64,000 nt of DNA, taken from positions 2,790,001 to 2,854,000 of the forward strand of contig NZ_CP043046.1 of NCBI RefSeq assembly GCF_008119665.1, read 5' to 3'. Below are positions 54,431 to 63,813 of the stretch, piece by piece (positions within the stretch are counted from its first letter, which is position 1; the number at the start of each line of letters is the position of its first letter). Both the position numbers and the translations under genes were made by a program. The stretch comes from Pigmentiphaga aceris (GTDB taxonomy: Bacteria > Pseudomonadota > Gammaproteobacteria > Burkholderiales > Burkholderiaceae_B). Under the pieces are notes generated by a model that was not told the origin of the DNA, did not search any database, and worked only from the letters and a program-made list of their open reading frames with translations.

Positions 54431-54960
54431 GAACCTCTCCACTGATAACCATGCGGCGATGGGCACGGCCAGGGGGCCGCGACAAGATGCCGGATGCTGC
54501 CGCCAAGGCAGAAGTGAAAAAGCATTCTAGGAGTGCGCACTTTCAATGCGAACGAACGATTACGCGCTTGAATATCCGCTGTAGCTATATAGGGCGAGCC
54601 GCATTTTTTCGCATATGAATATGTGTCATGGTGCTCGGGGTGGCAAGTCAGGATTTGCTGCCTGGATATCAGGGCTTATCTCATTCATTTATACGAATAC
54701 AGATAAGCTCGATTTCTGCTTTGCATTATCGAAAAGGCAGGAAAGCCGCTTTTTCAAGTCATCTGATCCTCGGATGCCCCTGGATTTCCGCGTAAAATCT
54801 AGGTCCGATGCGATTTGTAACGCCTGGGAACCGATGTAACCCCTGGGTGTCGCGTGCCATGGATATACTCCACCGCTGATGAGAAGCCGTCTTATTTGAA
54901 TTGTGAAGTCTACGAATTCGAATTCAAGACGCCTACCCACAACTTAATAAAATTAGACCA
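54431..54960. other. 530-base intergenic region with an inverted repeat
   Basis: The region between the monooxygenase operon (leftward) and the ydgA-like gene (rightward) is more AT-rich than its surroundings. I see an 8-bp inverted repeat GCTTATCT (54674-54681) and AGATAAGC (54701-54708), and a double EcoRI-like palindrome GAATTCGAATTC near 54915. Short open frames (for example 54615-54839) lack support. The regulator of the sulfur-type operon probably binds in the left part. Confidence 0.4.
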
Positions 54961-56916
54961 ATGAAAAAATCGGTAGGGATTGGGGCCGGCGTGGCCGTGG
55001 TTGTCGTTGTCGCAGGCGGCTGGATCGGCGGGGCTTGGTACACCGGAAAGCGTATTGAAGCCGAGTCGGTGAAAAAGCTGGAAGAGGCGAATGCCTTCCT
55101 GACCGCCAAATACCCGTACCTGGGCCTGAAGCTGGTTGCCGACCGCTACGAGCGCAATCTGTTCAGCACCAACGCCCGCTATGTGTTGCTCGGCACGATG
55201 TCGCCCGATGCGGCCAAGCCGAATCGTCTGGACATCGACGCGCGCATCGACCACGGCCCGTTCCCTTCCGGTGCACTGTCGTCCGGACACCTGGCTCCGC
55301 ACGCGGCCTACGTCCGTGCAGCGATCAGCAATACCGACGTCACCAAACCGGTCTTCGACATTACGAAGGGTGTTTCCCCCCTGACGGCCAATGCGCTGGT
55401 TTCCTACAGCGGCAACACCGCTTTCGATTGGTTGGTGCCTGCCATTGAACACGCCGACGGCGGTCGCAGCTTGAGCTTCTCGGGCGCTCGCGGCAAGGGC
55501 ACTTTCGATCGCAGCACCCTGGCAGTCAACGGTGACCTGCGCATCGACCTGCTCAAGTTCCAGGGCACCGAAGCCGAAGAAAAAGCCAACGTCGAAATCC
55601 ACGGCATCGGTGGCAAGTTCGACAGCCGTCCAGGCAAGTTCGGTATCTCGATCGGCACTGGCGACATGGGCTTTGACCGTGTCGTGGTCACGACCAAAGA
55701 TCCGAAGCAAAGTGGCTCGATCGAGAAGGGCAACTACCGCGTCAAGATCGACGAGAACGACAAGTTCATCAATGTCGAAGCTGCGTATGCCGTCGGCGCG
55801 ATGAAGCTGGGCACCGTGGATCTGGGTTCCCTGCAGACCACGCTGAAGTTCGCGCAGCTGGACGGCGCGTCGCTGAAGGTGCTGTCTGACTTCTACGCCA
55901 AGCTGCCGGCAACGCTGAGCACCACCGGCAGCAGCAGCGACGACGCATTGAAAAGCGGCATGACCGCGTTGATGGGCTCGGGTCAGCAGTTGTTGGCGGC
56001 CAACCCGACCTTCAGCATCGATCCGCTGTCGTGGAAGACGGACAAGGGCGAGCACCGCGCGTCGCTGTCCGTGCAGTTCGATCGTTTCCCGGTTGAACAA
56101 GGCTTCCAGCCCGATACGGCCATCAAGGCATTCAAGCGTGTGGATGCGTCGTACACCCTGTCCAAGACCATGGCCCAAGACCTGGTGACCAAGATCATGG
56201 TCGAACAGATGGGTGAGTCACCTGCAGATGCGCAGAAAACGGCTGCCGAGCAGATCGAGCAAGTCGTTGCCATGGCGCAGATGATGAACGTGGGCAAGGT
56301 CGAGGGCGACAACCTGGTTGGCCGTCTGAGCCTGGTCGATGGTGTGGTCGACGTGAACGGCACCAAGACACCGGTCGAAGAATTTGCCGATCAGTTCGGT
56401 CTGCGTAACAGCAGCTTCGGCAGTGACGACGACAGCAGCGACGTGGAAGTGGACACGGTGTCGCCTGCGATGCCCAGTGGCTACATGAACAGCGTTGATA
56501 CCGATGTCATGGGCGAGATCCTGGACGATTTGGGCTACGCCTACACCGTGGATACCGATAGCGCTGGCGATCCGAAAATCGTTATTGAACCGGGCGACCT
56601 AGGTGCCAAAAGCGTTGAAGTCGAGTACTACAACTGCACGGGTGACAGCAACCAGAACTGCGAAGACTTCTTGATGAAGGCTGTCTTCAAGCCCAGCAAG
56701 GGTGCAACCCTGAAGGTCTTGAACGAATTCAATCGCGAAAATCGCTGGGTTCGTGTCTACCTGGATGATGACAACACGGCCGTGGTCGAGATGGACGTGA
56801 ACGCCGACGGCGGTCTGGGCCGCGAATCGCTCAAGATCCTGGTGGATCTGTTCTTCAGCGTATCCGGGGACTTTGCCGAGGCCATCAAGCCGGCAGCTGC
56901 GCCCGCTCGCCGTTAA
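54961..56916 (+). CDS. YdgA-like (DUF945) protein fused to a YbjN domain
   Basis: A 651-residue protein. Residues 1-480 match YdgA/DUF945: an N-terminal signal-anchor helix (IGAGVAVVVVVAGGWIGGAW), then GKRIEAESVKKLEEAN and the long beta-rich periplasmic body. Residues about 505-651 match the YbjN sensory-regulator domain: GYAYTVDTDSAGDPKIVI, YYNCTG..QNCEDF, LNEFNRENRWVRVYLD and DVNADGG. E. coli YdgA ends without such a domain (about 500 residues). A low-complexity Asp/Ser segment (about 490) joins them. No clear ribosome binding site is seen before the ATG. Function of both parts is poorly known. Confidence 0.85.
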   Translation: MKKSVGIGAGVAVVVVVAGGWIGGAWYTGKRIEAESVKKLEEANAFLTAKYPYLGLKLVADRYERNLFSTNARYVLLGTMSPDAAKPNRLDIDARIDHGPFPSGALSSGHLAPHAAYVRAAISNTDVTKPVFDITKGVSPLTANALVSYSGNTAFDWLVPAIEHADGGRSLSFSGARGKGTFDRSTLAVNGDLRIDLLKFQGTEAEEKANVEIHGIGGKFDSRPGKFGISIGTGDMGFDRVVVTTKDPKQSGSIEKGNYRVKIDENDKFINVEAAYAVGAMKLGTVDLGSLQTTLKFAQLDGASLKVLSDFYAKLPATLSTTGSSSDDALKSGMTALMGSGQQLLAANPTFSIDPLSWKTDKGEHRASLSVQFDRFPVEQGFQPDTAIKAFKRVDASYTLSKTMAQDLVTKIMVEQMGESPADAQKTAAEQIEQVVAMAQMMNVGKVEGDNLVGRLSLVDGVVDVNGTKTPVEEFADQFGLRNSSFGSDDDSSDVEVDTVSPAMPSGYMNSVDTDVMGEILDDLGYAYTVDTDSAGDPKIVIEPGDLGAKSVEVEYYNCTGDSNQNCEDFLMKAVFKPSKGATLKVLNEFNRENRWVRVYLDDDNTAVVEMDVNADGGLGRESLKILVDLFFSVSGDFAEAIKPAAAPARR

Positions 56917-56968
56917 GCCAAACGGCAACAGCCTGTCGAACCGGCAGACTGTGCGCGCGTGGGAAAGC

Positions 56969-56995
56969 AAAGCGCCTCGATCGAGGCGCTTTTTT
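56969..56995 (+). terminator. Rho-independent terminator after the ydgA-like gene
   Basis: AAAGCGCCTCGA (56969-56980) pairs with TCGAGGCGCTTT and is followed by a run of six T, a perfect stem with U-tract 52 bases past the stop codon. Confidence 0.92.
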
Positions 56996-57054
56996 ACGTC
57001 GACTGAAAACGCAGTCCAGCTTTCAGCTGGTATCGCGAAAAACACAGGAGATAC

Positions 57055-57978
57055 ATGACGATGCTGCCCATGTTTTTCTACTGGAACGACGCAGTCTTCC
57101 TGCCTGCTTATGCAGCGCTGCTTGTCGTGACGGTACTCGGTCACCGTGCCTGGTTGCGCTGGCGCAATCGCCCGCAGGCTCCGAGCGCGACCAACCCCTC
57201 GCCACTGACCGATCCGTATGCCGTGGCCTACTTGCGCGGTGGCGCTGAAGAGGCTGTGCGCACGGCGGTGTTCGCGCTGTTGTATCGCGGTGCGCTGACG
57301 CGGATCGTGAAGAATAATCTGCAGCGGGCCCAACACGTAGACGAAACGGCACTGCGGTCGCTGGAGGCGCAGGTACTGACGCGTTTCGACACGCCGCGAT
57401 CTGCGGAAGGCCTGCTGTGGGAATCGTCATGGATTCGCCAGACGGTCGGGGACTATGCACGACGTTTGGAGCGGGCCGGGCTGTTGAACAAGCGAGGCCT
57501 GCTGGAGCGCCGGGTGTACACCACGCTGGTGATCCTGCTGCTTGTGGTGACGATCGTCCGCAGCTTCGTTTCGACGCAGATGGGTTTCACCGGCTTCCCC
57601 TTGATGATCGGCGCAACCTTGATTGCATGGTTTTTCCTGCGGCCATTCTGGCGCATGCAGACGCCGCTTGGCCTGCGTGTGCTCGACCAGCAGAAACAAG
57701 CGCATCAACGCTGGATGAATGGGGCGAATAATGTTGACGACGCCACCTGGGTCGCGGCTGCATTTGGGGTGGCTGCCTTGTCGGCACTGGCTTACCCGAT
57801 GGCAATGTACGCCATGCCAATGATGCGCAAGCCGTCGTCCAGCAATGGGGGAGATGGGGGAAGCAGTACCAGTGGCGGCGATTCTTCATCGTCCAATGGC
57901 AGTGGATGCAGCAGCGATTCAGGCAGCAGTGACGGCGGCAGTTGCGGTGACGGAGGCGGGGGAGGGAGCAGCGATTAA
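57055..57978 (+). CDS. TIGR04222 family membrane protein
   Basis: A 307-residue protein with one N-terminal helix, a charged cytoplasmic-type region (DPYAVAYLRGGAEEAVRTAVFALLYRGAL, a TIGR04222 hallmark), two central helices and a long Gly/Ser-rich C-terminal tail containing scattered Cys, which is the normal end of the family. AGGAG precedes the ATG. The function of TIGR04222 proteins is unknown; they are often next to polyketide or lipid loci, but no such context appears here. Confidence 0.88.
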   Translation: MTMLPMFFYWNDAVFLPAYAALLVVTVLGHRAWLRWRNRPQAPSATNPSPLTDPYAVAYLRGGAEEAVRTAVFALLYRGALTRIVKNNLQRAQHVDETALRSLEAQVLTRFDTPRSAEGLLWESSWIRQTVGDYARRLERAGLLNKRGLLERRVYTTLVILLLVVTIVRSFVSTQMGFTGFPLMIGATLIAWFFLRPFWRMQTPLGLRVLDQQKQAHQRWMNGANNVDDATWVAAAFGVAALSALAYPMAMYAMPMMRKPSSSNGGDGGSSTSGGDSSSSNGSGCSSDSGSSDGGSCGDGGGGGSSD

Positions 57979-58160
57979 TACGGTCATCGGGCTACTCCTG
58001 GGTAGCGAGGCATGCTTGACTGACTGCGTGATAGGCTGCTCGCGGACACCCTGTACCCGTCGTGGTACTCCCCGTTCTACCCACATGTGCGATTCGGATG
58101 TCCCACTGATTTTTCTCGCTCGCACATGACCTAAACATCATCTGTGAAGGGAGCCCAGCT

Positions 58161-58871
58161 GTGTACGAACTGATCATCGCCAACAAGAACTATTCGTCGT
58201 GGTCTTTGCGGCCCTGGATCTTGCTCAAGAGCCAGGAGATTCCGTTCAAGGAAACGCTGATCACTTTCGGGGATGGGTTCGACGATCCGGCGTTTCGCGC
58301 CTTGTCACCTGCCGGCAAGGTGCCGGTGCTGATCGACGGTCCAATCCGGGTGTGGGATTCGCTGGCGATTATCGAGTACCTGGCAGAACGCCACGGCGGC
58401 GTCTGGCCGCCCGATGTAGCAGCGCGTGCGTGGGCACGGTCGGCTGCGGCAGAGATGCATTCGGGGTTTTCCGTGCTGCGTGAACGCTGTTCAATGAGCT
58501 GCGGCATCCGCGTCAAGCTTGCAGAAATGCCCGAGGCCTTGATGCAAGACTTGCAGCGGATCGAGGCGCTGTGGGCAGAGGGCTTGGCCCGATTCGGTGG
58601 CCCCTTTTTGGCGGGCTCGCATTTCACTGCGGTCGATGCTTTCTTCGCGCCCGTGGTTTTTCGTATCCAGTCTTATGGTCTGCAACCCGGTCCTGCAGCA
58701 AGCGCGTATGTCCAGACCATGCTGGCGCAGCCCGCCATGCGCGACTGGTACGACGCCGCGTTGGCTGAAACCATGCGCGACGAGGCGCATGAAATATCGC
58801 TGCGTGCGGCAGGAACCTGGACCGAAGACTTGCGGGCAGCATCGCGTATCAGCCTGTCGTCAAACGGCTGA
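58161..58871 (+). CDS. glutathione S-transferase
   Basis: A 236-residue cytosolic GST. The N-terminal thioredoxin-like domain (residues 1-80) has NKNYSSWSLRPW, with the catalytic-region Ser, and the cis-Pro segment GKVPVL. The C-terminal helical domain has GSHFTAVDAFFAP. The start is GTG at 58161 after AAGGGAG. Its 3' end overlaps the convergent histidine kinase gene by 23 bases. Confidence 0.92.
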   Translation: MYELIIANKNYSSWSLRPWILLKSQEIPFKETLITFGDGFDDPAFRALSPAGKVPVLIDGPIRVWDSLAIIEYLAERHGGVWPPDVAARAWARSAAAEMHSGFSVLRERCSMSCGIRVKLAEMPEALMQDLQRIEALWAEGLARFGGPFLAGSHFTAVDAFFAPVVFRIQSYGLQPGPAASAYVQTMLAQPAMRDWYDAALAETMRDEAHEISLRAAGTWTEDLRAASRISLSSNG

Positions 58872-60207
58872 TGGTCGCCTGAAACCCCGACGATTTTCCG
58901 TCTTGGTGCAGATTCGCAAAAGCAATCGACAGCCCGTGCATGGACGCCACGCGCTTGGCAATCGATAGGCCAAGCCCGCTACCTGATTCTTGTTGACCCG
59001 GTGCGCGGAAGAAACGATCGCCTAGCCGTGCCAGGAGATCCGGCGGCACGCCAGTACCCTGGTCCGTCAGTGTTATGCCGTCAGGTTTGAAGTGCACGGC
59101 GACCATTCCCCCGGGCGGGCTGTAACGAATTGCGTTGTCCAGCAGATTACGCAGCATCAGCCCGAGCAGATGTTCGTCGCCAGTCAGTGGTAGCGGGGCG
59201 ATGCCGTCATCCGGCCAGAACAGTTCCACGTCGACCTGCTTGCTTGTCGCCAGCCACAAGCTGTCAGACAACGCATGCCCGCTGATCTCCGGCCAATTCG
59301 CGGTGTCGGAAAAGCTGGTTTTCGTCCCGCTTTCCAAGCGCGACATCGCCAAGAGTTGAGATACCAAGCGGTTCAAACGTTGTATGCCCAGGGCTACCTT
59401 GGCATCTGCTTCTGCGCGTTCTTCGACATTCACCGCGCGTTGTGCCACTTCCCATTGCACATGCAGGGCGGCAAGTGGCGTGCGCAGTTCATGCGCGGCG
59501 TCCGCTGTCAGGCGGCGCTCATGTTCGATTGCTGACGCCACACGTCCAAGCAGGCGATTCATGGCCACGACCAATGGACGCAACTCCCCGGGGGCAAGGC
59601 TGGGGTCGATGGGCACGGGATCGTTGGGATTGCGTCGTTCGAGCGCCATCGACAGCGCGTTGACTGGTTTCAGTGCCTGGCGGACACCGCCGACCAGCAT
59701 CAACAGCAACAAGGGTAGTGCGAATAGCCAGGGGAGTATCTGGCCCAGTAGATATGACGATACAAGTTCCTCTCGTTCTCCTAGCCGCTGACCCACCGCC
59801 ACGCGAGACGCATCAATGCTGTTCTCCAGGTAATACACGCGCCAGGTCACGTTTTCAACGTCGGTATTGGTGAAGCCCTGTACGCCTGGTTGGCGTGGCA
59901 AGGGATCGCCGTCTGGATCGATACGCAAGGCCCGGCCGTCGGGAAGCCAAGCCGCAACCGCCAGGTCTCCAAGGTGGGCCTGACCCAGATCGCCCACTTT
60001 GGGGGGAGCCGTGGCGACACGACCAGGCGGCGGTGCGCCGAATACGTCGAGCAGGTCGTACAAATGCTCGGCCATTCGAACCATGTCAGTGTCGTACAGC
60101 TCGTTGATTTCCTGCTGCGCACGAAAATAGGTCACGCCGATGGTCAGCAGCCAGGCAAACGGTGCCGCCACCAGAACGGCGATGATGAGCCTTCGTTGCA
60201 AGCTCAT
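58849..60207 (-). CDS. QseC/PmrB-like sensor histidine kinase
   Basis: A 452-residue inner-membrane kinase with two helices, a periplasmic sensor domain of about 130 residues, H-box ADAAHELRTPLAAL and ATP-binding motifs including ESGSGLGLSIAKRV. The class (TctE/QseC/PmrB) senses cations, autoinducer-like signals or envelope stress. The ATG overlaps the response regulator stop (ATGA), so the two form one operon. Confidence 0.92.
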   Translation of the reverse strand: MSLQRRLIIAVLVAAPFAWLLTIGVTYFRAQQEINELYDTDMVRMAEHLYDLLDVFGAPPPGRVATAPPKVGDLGQAHLGDLAVAAWLPDGRALRIDPDGDPLPRQPGVQGFTNTDVENVTWRVYYLENSIDASRVAVGQRLGEREELVSSYLLGQILPWLFALPLLLLMLVGGVRQALKPVNALSMALERRNPNDPVPIDPSLAPGELRPLVVAMNRLLGRVASAIEHERRLTADAAHELRTPLAALHVQWEVAQRAVNVEERAEADAKVALGIQRLNRLVSQLLAMSRLESGTKTSFSDTANWPEISGHALSDSLWLATSKQVDVELFWPDDGIAPLPLTGDEHLLGLMLRNLLDNAIRYSPPGGMVAVHFKPDGITLTDQGTGVPPDLLARLGDRFFRAPGQQESGSGLGLSIAKRVASMHGLSIAFANLHQDGKSSGFQATISRLTTG

Positions 60208-60875
60208 GCAGCAGTCTCGACAACACCAAGGGCATAACCTGAACCACGCAGGGTACGAACGATTTTCGGATGGATTTTCTTTCGGAGGTGATGGATATGT
60301 ACCTCCAACGCATTGCTCTCGATGTCTTCGTTCCAGCCGTACAGCTTTTCGCGGATGAAGTCGCGTGTCAGTACCCGATTCGGATGCATCAACAGCAGTT
60401 CAAGCAGCATGGCTTCGTGGCTCGTCAGGCTAACTGGCTTGCCCTGCCACGCAGCGTCGCGCGAGGCTGGTTGATACACCAGATCACCGTGCGTCCACAC
60501 CGGTTCGGGCATGCCGGCGCTGCGGCGAGTAACGGCACGTAGCCTTGCTGCAAGCTCATCCAGCGTGACGGGTTTGATCAGGTAGTCGTCGGCACCAGCG
60601 TCCAGTCCGCTGATGCGGCTCTCGATCGCGTCACGGGCAGTCAGGACGACCACGGGCGTTCCCCGGCCCGACCTGCGCCAGCGTGCAAGAAGACTCATCC
60701 CATCTTCGCCCGGCAGCCCAAGATCCAGCACCACGGCATCGTAATGCACCACTTGTTGCGCACTGTCGGCTTGCGCAGCGCTGGTGAACCAGTCGATGGC
60801 GTAGCCCAATAGTCGCAGGCCCTTGCTCAAGCCGTCGCCAAGCAGGGGGTCGTCTTCAACGATAAGAATTCTCAT
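60204..60875 (-). CDS. OmpR-type response regulator (QseB/PmrA-like)
   Basis: A 223-residue regulator: receiver domain with acidic pair in IVEDDPLL, phospho-acceptor in VVLDLGLPGED and Lys in YLIKPVT, then a winged HTH (LTSHEAMLLELLLMHPNRVLTRD, EVHIHHLRKKI). The TGGAG sequence 5 bases ahead supports ATG 60875; ten codons of upstream extension have no support. It faces the hemolysin operon, which is a likely target. Confidence 0.93.
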   Translation of the reverse strand: MRILIVEDDPLLGDGLSKGLRLLGYAIDWFTSAAQADSAQQVVHYDAVVLDLGLPGEDGMSLLARWRRSGRGTPVVVLTARDAIESRISGLDAGADDYLIKPVTLDELAARLRAVTRRSAGMPEPVWTHGDLVYQPASRDAAWQGKPVSLTSHEAMLLELLLMHPNRVLTRDFIREKLYGWNEDIESNALEVHIHHLRKKIHPKIVRTLRGSGYALGVVETAA

Positions 60876-60924
60876 ATCGCTCCAGCATTGAGCCAAACAG
60901 GACATTTCAATCTCGCCTGCTCAA

Positions 60925-60941
60925 CTTAATGTGACGTTAAG
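60925..60941. promoter_or_regulatory. PmrA-like box between the response regulator and hemolysin genes
   Basis: CTTAAT (60925-60930), five bases, then GTTAAG (60936-60941): two half-sites one helical turn apart, similar to the CTTAAT-N5-CTTAA(T/G) site of PmrA-type regulators. It lies in the shared upstream region, 49 bases from the response regulator start and 43 from the hemolysin start. Confidence 0.5.
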
Positions 60942-60984
60942 GTTGGGTTCCTATTCTGCGTCCACGCCATTCAGGACGCCAGCC

Positions 60985-61632
60985 ATGCCCGCGCATTCTC
61001 GACATTCCCGCACCATTTCCGGGGCTGCCTCTACATTTTCTACAGGGACGATCAGACCAGCGCAGCCCTACGCCAGCACCGAACTGAAAATACACCCGGT
61101 CGGTGCACCCGGGCGAGCCGCCATCGAAACATTCATTCAACAACGATACGCGCAGCGCTATGCCGCGCATGTGCAGGAATGGCCGCCATTCCTGGCCAGC
61201 CTTGAGCTTGATGGGGAGACGGTGGCCGCAGCGGGATATCGCGGTGCGAGCGAAAGACTCTACCTTGAGCGTTATCTGCCCGCACCGATCGAAGCCTGTC
61301 TGACGCAGCCGCTTGCCGGCCCGCCGTCGCGCCTGCGTATTGTCGAGGCAGGTACGTTTGCCGCGACGCAGTCAGGTGCGGGCCGACTTCTGGTACCGCT
61401 GCTGGCAACGCATCTTCACCAGCAAGGGTACGAGTGGGCCGTCACCACCGTTACGCAGACGCTGCGCCACTTGTTCTCGCGTTTGGGGCTGTCGCCTCAA
61501 TTGCTGGGAGATGCGCGCCGCGATCAGTTGCCACTTGAGGAGCAGGCGGGCTGGGGAACTTACTACGATCATGCCCCGGTTGTGCTGGCCGCGCGGCTGG
61601 ACGCGGTCATTGGCAAGCTGGTGCGCACATGA
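60985..61632 (+). CDS. thermostable hemolysin (delta-VPH) family protein
   Basis: A 215-residue protein of the thermostable hemolysin family (PF12261), recognised from IQQRYAQRYAAHVQEWPPFL, AAGYRGASERLYLERYL and VEAGTFAATQSGAG. Despite the name, family members have a GNAT-like fold and are mostly part of small biosynthetic clusters. ATG 60985 is preceded by AGGA at 8 bases; a GTG at 60931 is less likely. It is coupled (ATGA) to the AMP-ligase gene. Confidence 0.85.
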   Translation: MPAHSRHSRTISGAASTFSTGTIRPAQPYASTELKIHPVGAPGRAAIETFIQQRYAQRYAAHVQEWPPFLASLELDGETVAAAGYRGASERLYLERYLPAPIEACLTQPLAGPPSRLRIVEAGTFAATQSGAGRLLVPLLATHLHQQGYEWAVTTVTQTLRHLFSRLGLSPQLLGDARRDQLPLEEQAGWGTYYDHAPVVLAARLDAVIGKLVRT

Positions 61633-63125
61633 ATACCGCAGATTTCTTCGCCCGGCTTGAATCGCATGCCGAAGACGCCGAACGCATTGCCTTGATCGGT
61701 AAAGGCACGACGTTGACCTACGCGGATCTGACCGCAGCCGTTGCCGAGCGCGCGAAGTTTTTGCGATCCGTGGGTATCAAGATGCTTGCTACCTTCAGCG
61801 ACAACGACCCCGCTTGGATCGTCACTGACCTGGCCGCGTTGGCGGCCAATGTGCCCCACGTGCCCTTGCCGCTATTTTTCACGCCCGCGCAGATAGCAGC
61901 CACGCTGGCTGCCACTGCCGCCGACGCGGTGATTGCGCCGATGGGTATGGCCAGGAGCTTTCAGGCACTTGGTTTCACCATCGTGGATGAGTTTGACTAT
62001 GTGCTGGTGCTGCTGCGCCGGATCAGCGTCACGCCCAGTCTGCCGGCAGGAACGACAAAGATCACGTTTACCTCGGGCTCGACGGGTAACCCAAAGGGCG
62101 TCTGTTTGAGCGCGCACGCCATGTTTGACGTCGCTGACGCCATTGCACAGTCGACTACTGAGCTAGGTATCACCAGGCATTTGAATGCCTTGCCCTTGCC
62201 GGTTTTGCTCGAAAACATCGCTGGTGTATATGCACCGCTGCTTCAGGGCGCAACGTGTGTCGTGCTGCCTTTGGTCGACGTCGGGTTGAGCGGTTCATCG
62301 AGCTTCGATCCGGCGCTCTTCCACGCTGCCCTGGTCCGATATCGGGTGCAAAGCGTGATCACGCTACCGCAGATGCTGCAGGCTTATGTCGCCAGCTTGC
62401 AGCGAAACGAGGAGCGCTCCCCTGCTGATTTGGCGTTGGTCGCCGTGGGCGGAGCCAGGGTCGGTGACGCATTGCTTGCCCAGGCTCAAGAGCTCGGCCT
62501 GCCGGTGATGGAAGGGTACGGATTATCCGAAGGGGCGTCGGTACAGACACTGAACCTGCCAGGAAAAAGCCGCTTCGGCAGTGCGGGCAGAGCGCTGGGA
62601 CACGCGCGCCTGCGTGTTGCGTCAGACGGAGAAATCGAAATTGCGGGCAGTCTGTTCCTGGGTTATCTCGGCGGGCCCGTCGTCACCGAACAATGGCTGC
62701 CTACGGGTGATCTTGGTCATCTGGACCAAGACGGCTTTCTGTTCGTCAGTGGGCGCAAGAAAAATGTGTTGATCACCGCCTATGGTCGAAACGTATCGCC
62801 GGAATGGGTCGAGGCTGCATTGCGTGACCATCCCTTGATCGCACAGGCGGTCGTGCTTGGCGACGCCGAACCCGTTCTGGGAGCCGTGCTCTGGCTCAAG
62901 GATTCAACGCTGTCGGACGATGCGGTGCAGGAAGCCATCCACGAGGTCAACAGCGGTCTGCCCGACTATGCGCGCATTGGACCATGGTGTCGCGCCGTCG
63001 CCGACTACTCGGTGGCGACAGGGCTGGCTACTGCCAACGGCAGGCCGCGTCGCCAACACATCTTTGACCTACATAACACGTTATTCCGTGCCGCCCATCT
63101 CAATTCATTCGCTCGCCAGCACTAA
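61629..63125 (+). CDS. AMP-dependent acyl/aryl ligase (ANL family)
   Basis: A 498-residue adenylate-forming enzyme. P-loop-like motif TFTSGSTGNPKGV, adenine motif EGYGLSEG, PTGDLG and the late SGRKKNVLITAYGRNVSPEWVE are all present, so it should activate a carboxylic acid as acyl-AMP and pass it to CoA or another acceptor. No carrier protein is next to it. It lies between the hemolysin-family gene and a diiron protein gene as part of one operon, which suggests modification of a fatty-acid-like substrate. Confidence 0.9.
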   Translation: MNTADFFARLESHAEDAERIALIGKGTTLTYADLTAAVAERAKFLRSVGIKMLATFSDNDPAWIVTDLAALAANVPHVPLPLFFTPAQIAATLAATAADAVIAPMGMARSFQALGFTIVDEFDYVLVLLRRISVTPSLPAGTTKITFTSGSTGNPKGVCLSAHAMFDVADAIAQSTTELGITRHLNALPLPVLLENIAGVYAPLLQGATCVVLPLVDVGLSGSSSFDPALFHAALVRYRVQSVITLPQMLQAYVASLQRNEERSPADLALVAVGGARVGDALLAQAQELGLPVMEGYGLSEGASVQTLNLPGKSRFGSAGRALGHARLRVASDGEIEIAGSLFLGYLGGPVVTEQWLPTGDLGHLDQDGFLFVSGRKKNVLITAYGRNVSPEWVEAALRDHPLIAQAVVLGDAEPVLGAVLWLKDSTLSDDAVQEAIHEVNSGLPDYARIGPWCRAVADYSVATGLATANGRPRRQHIFDLHNTLFRAAHLNSFARQH

Positions 63126-63138
63126 GAAGGACATTGTC

Positions 63139-63813
63139 ATGCCGCTTTTCGATCAACTCGTCGCTCGCACGCAAGATGCACGTCAACATCTCGTGAGTGC
63201 ACCCATCGTGCTGGATTGTCTGCGCGGTGAGGTATCGCTGGAAAGCTATCTGGCGTTTCTTCAAGAGGCCTATCACCATGTTCGTCATACCGTTCCCTTG
63301 CTTCGGGCCTGTCGTGCTGCGTTGCCCGAGCATCACGCGTGGCTTGCCCCGGAACTGGATGAATACATCGAAGAAGAAATAGGCCACGATGTGTGGATTC
63401 TCGATGACATTGCGGCCTGTGGTGGCGATGTGGATGCGGTCCGTCGGGCCGGTCCGGGGGCGGCTACTGAAGTCATGGTCGCTTACGCATACGACACCAT
63501 TGCACGGGGTAATCCGCTCGGATTCTTCGGGATGGTGCATGTGCTTGAAGGCACGAGTGTCGCGCTTGCGCTGGCGGCTGCCGACAATATTCAGACAGGC
63601 CTGGGCCTGCCCGATTCGGCCATGAGCTATCTGCGTTCACACGGCACGCTGGATCAAGAGCACACGGCGCATTTTGCCGACTTGATGGACATGATCGACG
63701 ACGCCGATGATCAACGCGCAATTGTGCATGCGGCCACGATGTTCTATCGCTTGTATGGCGATATCTTCCGCAGCTTGCCCTTGTCGCGCATGACGATGGA
63801 GTCAAGCGTATGA
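63139..63813 (+). CDS. heme-oxygenase-like diiron protein (TenA/UndA-like)
   Basis: A 224-residue all-helical protein of the iron-containing redox enzyme (heme-oxygenase-like diiron oxidase) group. Candidate metal ligands are Glu43, Glu80 and His83 (EEEIGHD), Glu137 (HVLEG), His168 and the DQEH region (Asp172, His175). Related enzymes such as UndA cleave or desaturate fatty acids. The frame is open well upstream, inside the ligase gene, but AAGAAGGA supports ATG 63139. Coupled by ATGA to the SDR gene. Confidence 0.86.
   Translation: MPLFDQLVARTQDARQHLVSAPIVLDCLRGEVSLESYLAFLQEAYHHVRHTVPLLRACRAALPEHHAWLAPELDEYIEEEIGHDVWILDDIAACGGDVDAVRRAGPGAATEVMVAYAYDTIARGNPLGFFGMVHVLEGTSVALALAAADNIQTGLGLPDSAMSYLRSHGTLDQEHTAHFADLMDMIDDADDQRAIVHAATMFYRLYGDIFRSLPLSRMTMESSV

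Noticed and set aside
54615..54839. 74-codon plus-strand frame before the ydgA-like gene
   Set aside because: No ribosome binding site, AT-rich, ends without relation to the next gene; probably chance.
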